DNA from: Paulownia fortunei
Taxonomy: Eukaryota > Streptophyta > Magnoliopsida > Lamiales > Paulowniaceae
Assembly: GCA_019321725.1 (NCBI GenBank)
Contig: CM033109.1
Span: forward strand, 18,445,993 to 18,509,992
DNA length: 64,000 bases
Direction: 5' to 3'
In this document: positions 61,291-64,000 of the stretch, one piece after another
Numbering within the stretch: the stretch's first letter is position 1
Layout of the letters: each line of letters begins with the position of its first letter
Notes under the pieces: model-generated
What the model was told of the DNA's origin: nothing
Database searches by the model: none
Seen by the model: only the letters and a program-made list of their open reading frames with translations
Translations under genes and position numbers: made by a program

Positions 61291-61293
61291 TAA

Positions 61294-61615
61294 GTCGCTG
61301 TAAAATCTGAAGTTTTGAAAGGATTATATGGTTGAAATATCAAAGTTTTCTTGGACTCTTGCCATTTGTAGAGAGAGAAAAAGCGAACAATTAGAGAAAT
61401 AGAAAAAAGGAGAAATAGTAAATTTACACATCTATATCTAATTATGTTTGAAGATGCAATATGTTTTTTATTACTATCTAAACATGACCACATGTACCCA
61501 TGGCTAAGCAGTGGTAAGCACATACTAAAGTATTAACTCTAGCAAGAAATATCAAGTTACAAAATGCACTTGATTGAAAAGTTAATTTATACTAATCTCT
61601 ATATATGTATATAAA
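61294..61615. other. Non-coding stretch right of the MITE
   Basis: Continuation of the sequence split by the MITE, up to the end of the gypsy integrase remnant. I see nothing further. Confidence 0.4.
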
Positions 61616-63295
61616 AAAGTGGGTATTATCCTCGATATTTCTAACCTTAAAATAGGAGAAGTTGTGGATATCGCTCTCTTATCTTGTGTTTTGCTCCCAA
61701 CTTCAACTTGTTGACTTATCCGCGAAACCTTGACCAAAGTGATAACCTTACTCAATTTTTTTTTTTTAAAGTAGAATTTCCACGGGTTACTCGTTTTAAA
61801 ATAAATCTTCATGAATACTAATCAGTTGTTGTTTCAATATATGTGAAGGGTCAAGTATGTATTTTAGTAACACCAATATATGAAATGTCATAGATGCAAG
61901 ACAAATCACCCGGTAAATCAAATCAATAAGCCACATTCCTTCTCTTTCTAAGATCTCATAAGGTCCAATGTACCAAGGACTTTGCTTTCTAAAATGGAGT
62001 GCATCTTTTCTAGGAGATACCTTTAGACATACTTGATCTTTACTTTGAAATTCTAGTGGCTTTCTCCTCTTGTCAGCATAATTCTTTTGATGATTTTGAG
62101 CTACTAGTAAATGCTCTCTACAACTCGTATAGTTTCTATGATGGGGTCTATCAACTCCAGTCCCAACAAACTTCTTTCTCCAACTTCATTCCAACATACC
62201 AAGATTCTATGCCACTATAAATCCTCAAGTAGTTCCATGTCGATGTTATAGGTAATCTCTACATGAGAATGAAGACAACAACGTGAGAACTCAAAATGTA
62301 GCCACAAAAGTATATCTCCCAAAGTTTGTGATGGGCTATAATTCGAATAGGCCCAATAGGCCAAGTTCGAAAGGCCTATTCAGGTTGCGGGTCAAGTTCG
62401 AATACACTCAATAGGCCAAACCGAAGGAGTCCATGAATTATTGAGATAAATGGATCTTAATATATAAATTAAGCCTATCAAAAATTAATAAGGCCACAAG
62501 GCCCTAGCCCAAGAAAATTTATGTATCAGCACTATAAATACCTCCAAACTTCATCATTAAAAGGTACACAATTTAATAAGTATTTATATGCCCTCAAATT
62601 CTCTGAATTTTCTCTATTTCGGATCTGATTTGAGCTTCAAAGAGTCTTCATTATGCAAACCCCCGACATCCCTAGTGCTTATTTTGAACGCAAGCAATGT
62701 CCCACCTAGTAGTTCAATTACACAAGAGTACTACCTATCGGAGTGATACCACATCATGGGAATCTGTACTGGCTCCCCGCGCATACAATTCATCCACCTG
62801 CTGGGGGACTTATGTTGGGGAGGGATTCATCCCACATCTAATGAGCACATGGTGGACCAACCCTTCTCCCTCAAGAGGCACCTTTTCTAGGACAAAACCG
62901 TGAGATTCCGACCAAAGCGAACAATACCTCTTGGGCTGGCGTTTGCCAACCCATGCCACATCAATTTGAATATATATCAAGAAAATAAGAATGATCATGA
63001 ACATCACCTTAGAACTCATAATATCTTGAATTTGTGCCCTAAACTTAGAAATAAACTGATAATCCCTATTAGAGATATTTATTACCAAAATCATATTAAC
63101 ATTACTATTTAAGTTGATATGATTCCACTAATTGTTCAGGTTTATAGTAAAGAATTATAGGACCAAAATTTATCATTGTTCATTAGATAACCCAAATACA
63201 AAATCCATGATGATGTTTTCTCATTAACGTTTAGGAATAGAGATTGGATTCAACAATCCTTACATCTATACTCTACATTTACCTTGGGCAAGTCA
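61616..63295 (-). pseudogene. Ty3/gypsy integrase remnant, split by an inserted LTR-like element
   Basis: Minus strand from 63295 leftward: the integrase core region parallels 11240-11570 (ISNRDYQFISKFRAQIQDIM at about 63065). After the insertion at 62329-62963 it continues with CWNEVGERSLLGLELID (about 62200), QSPWYIGPYEI-like text (61970), LLKYILDPSHIL (about 61860) and ITLVKVSRISQQVEV (61740), the integrase C-terminus. The frames are badly broken. The left-hand LTR expected after the integrase was not found. Confidence 0.7.
62329..62963. mobile_element. 635-bp TG...CA insertion, probable solo LTR
   Basis: Starts TGATGGGCTATAATTCG and ends CCACATCA, with GTTTG before (62324-62328) and ATTTG after (62964-62968). 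The related integrase sequence at 11226-11230 has a single GTTTG followed directly by AATATATG, which is the empty site. A TATA-like ACTATAAATA lies at 62531. The insert is GC-richer than its surroundings and has no coding capacity; a TRIM-type element is an alternative. A TGATGGGC start with a TATA box 120-200 bp on is also seen at 40082. Confidence 0.75.
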
Positions 63296-63399
63296 TATAT
63301 TGAGACACAATTTGCCAACATCTATTTTCATATCCGACATATATATATATATATATTCTTTAGATCCAAAATATATTTCATAATATTGGATACGACAAG

Positions 63400-63715
63400 C
63401 AAGTGAGTGACCCTCGAGTGAGGGTCACGAACGATAAAGCAGCTAAGACTCAAGCAAAGGAGGGGAGTGCCCTACTATCCTAGATAGCCCTCCGCCCGTG
63501 AGCCCAAAAAGCGTGAGGGCGGAAAGGGCATACAAGGATAGTAAGGTGCTCCTCTCCCCAAAGAGAGAAGGGAAAGCAAGTGACTGCCCTACTAGTCGTA
63601 GGGCAGGAACGATAAGCAACTGAGCCGGGGGTCACAGGGGGAAAATCCCCACAGGCCCCCCCGAGCGCGTCCTCACTTAGCCTATTCAACCGCCCGCCAC
63701 GTCACATAAAACAGA
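63400..63715. other. GC-rich hairpin cluster of unknown origin
   Basis: The composition changes abruptly from AT-rich flanks. Stems: GTGACCCT/AGGGTCAC (63407-63428); TACTATCCT/AGGATAGTA (63473-63543) enclosing TCCGCCC/GGGCGGA (63491-63523); CTGCCCTAC/GTAGGGCAG (63584-63606); and a GGGGGA/TCCCC hairpin near 63640. It also repeats GCAAGTGA and ACGATAA phrases. No tRNA or rRNA fold fits. Plant mitochondrial spacer DNA is one possibility, inferred from composition only. Confidence 0.5.
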
Positions 63716-64000
63716 TTATGAGCCTCATATAAAGTTTTTCTTTCAAATTCTTATCACTTATTTTCTTATCTGATCTCCTTCTATTATTAGATCATCCTTG
63801 TTCTCCTAAAAATCTAGTTGACTGACTCTCATAGCTAACCATTCCTTTGTCCTTGTTTATTGTTTTTTAATCCTTTGGAATTTGATCGGTTAAAAATATA
63901 TAGACAAACCTTCACAATTTCTCTAGTTCAACATATAGAGCCCGACAAACCTTCACAATCTCTCTAGCTCAACTTGTAGAGCCTTTAATTCCAATAATAG
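63716..64000. repeat. Non-coding end of window with a 41-bp tandem duplication
   Basis: Two units, 63903-63943 and 63944-63984, each starting GACAAACCTTCACAAT and ending AGAGCC plus one or two bases. The rest is AT-rich without signal. Confidence 0.75.

Noticed and set aside
62697..62903. 68-codon plus-strand frame
   Set aside because: It lies inside the 635-bp TG...CA insertion, which behaves as an LTR-type element; there is no domain.
63480..63689. 69-codon minus-strand frame in the hairpin island
   Set aside because: It is built from the inverted stems; no family is recognisable.
63400..63715. tRNA or rRNA gene in the GC-rich hairpin island
   Set aside because: The stems do not form a cloverleaf, and no conserved tRNA loop or rRNA motif is visible.

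Overview
This window is nuclear DNA of a flowering plant, most likely a eudicot. It is AT-rich and made almost entirely of old, broken and nested transposable elements; the species cannot be told from the sequence. I see no intact host gene, tRNA, rRNA, CRISPR array or organellar gene. The one recognisable host-gene sequence is an intron-less, frameshifted copy of a LOG-type cytokinin riboside 5'-monophosphate phosphoribohydrolase gene at 44.5-45.2 kb. Layout, left to right. 1-10.9 kb is a DNA-transposon zone. It holds a PIF/Harbinger transposase pseudogene that keeps its D, D and E residues, its usual Myb/SANT-like partner ORF, two more Myb/SANT-like remnants (one on each strand), and a GRF zinc-finger/transmembrane ORF. 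10.95-22.85 kb is a nest on the minus strand. A Ty3/gypsy integrase fragment abuts a Ty1/copia element with a short 5' LTR. The copia integrase is split by an 8.04-kb Athila/Tat-like LTR element (12765-20800) that has two LTRs, a primer-binding site, a polypurine tract and a 5-bp target duplication; this element is itself an internally deleted gag/protease derivative. 22.85-26.8 kb is mostly non-coding and AT-rich, with a GC-richer repeat island, a purine microsatellite and a tandem duplication. 26.8-31.5 kb is a second, plus-strand Athila/Tat-like gag/protease derivative. 31.5-41.7 kb holds several minus-strand copia LTRs, a 2.65-kb segment duplicated in tandem, and a GC-richer insertion. 41.7-45.2 kb holds an unrecognised 134-codon ORF and the LOG pseudogene. 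45.2-48.0 kb is the 3' end of a third Athila/Tat-like element. 47.97-57.3 kb is a gypsy array in the order integrase, LTR, decayed pol, LTR. 57.6-59.0 kb is a plus-strand copia LTR with primer-binding site and leader. 59.1-59.8 kb holds two sets of tandem repeats. 60.68-61.29 kb is a Tourist-like MITE flanked by TAA. 61.6-63.3 kb is a minus-strand gypsy integrase remnant carrying a 635-bp TG...CA insertion that looks like a solo LTR, with an empty-site relative at 11.2 kb. 63.4-63.7 kb is a GC-rich cluster of hairpins of unknown, possibly organellar, origin. The sequences do not form a pathway. What the window shows is element biology: autonomous and non-autonomous relatives lying together (Harbinger and MITE; pol-deleted gypsy elements), insertion into earlier insertions, and a host-gene copy lying against a retrotransposon end. 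I found no convincing undescribed molecular system. The items most worth checking are the LOG copy, the internally deleted gypsy derivatives, the GRF/Myb cluster and the hairpin island.
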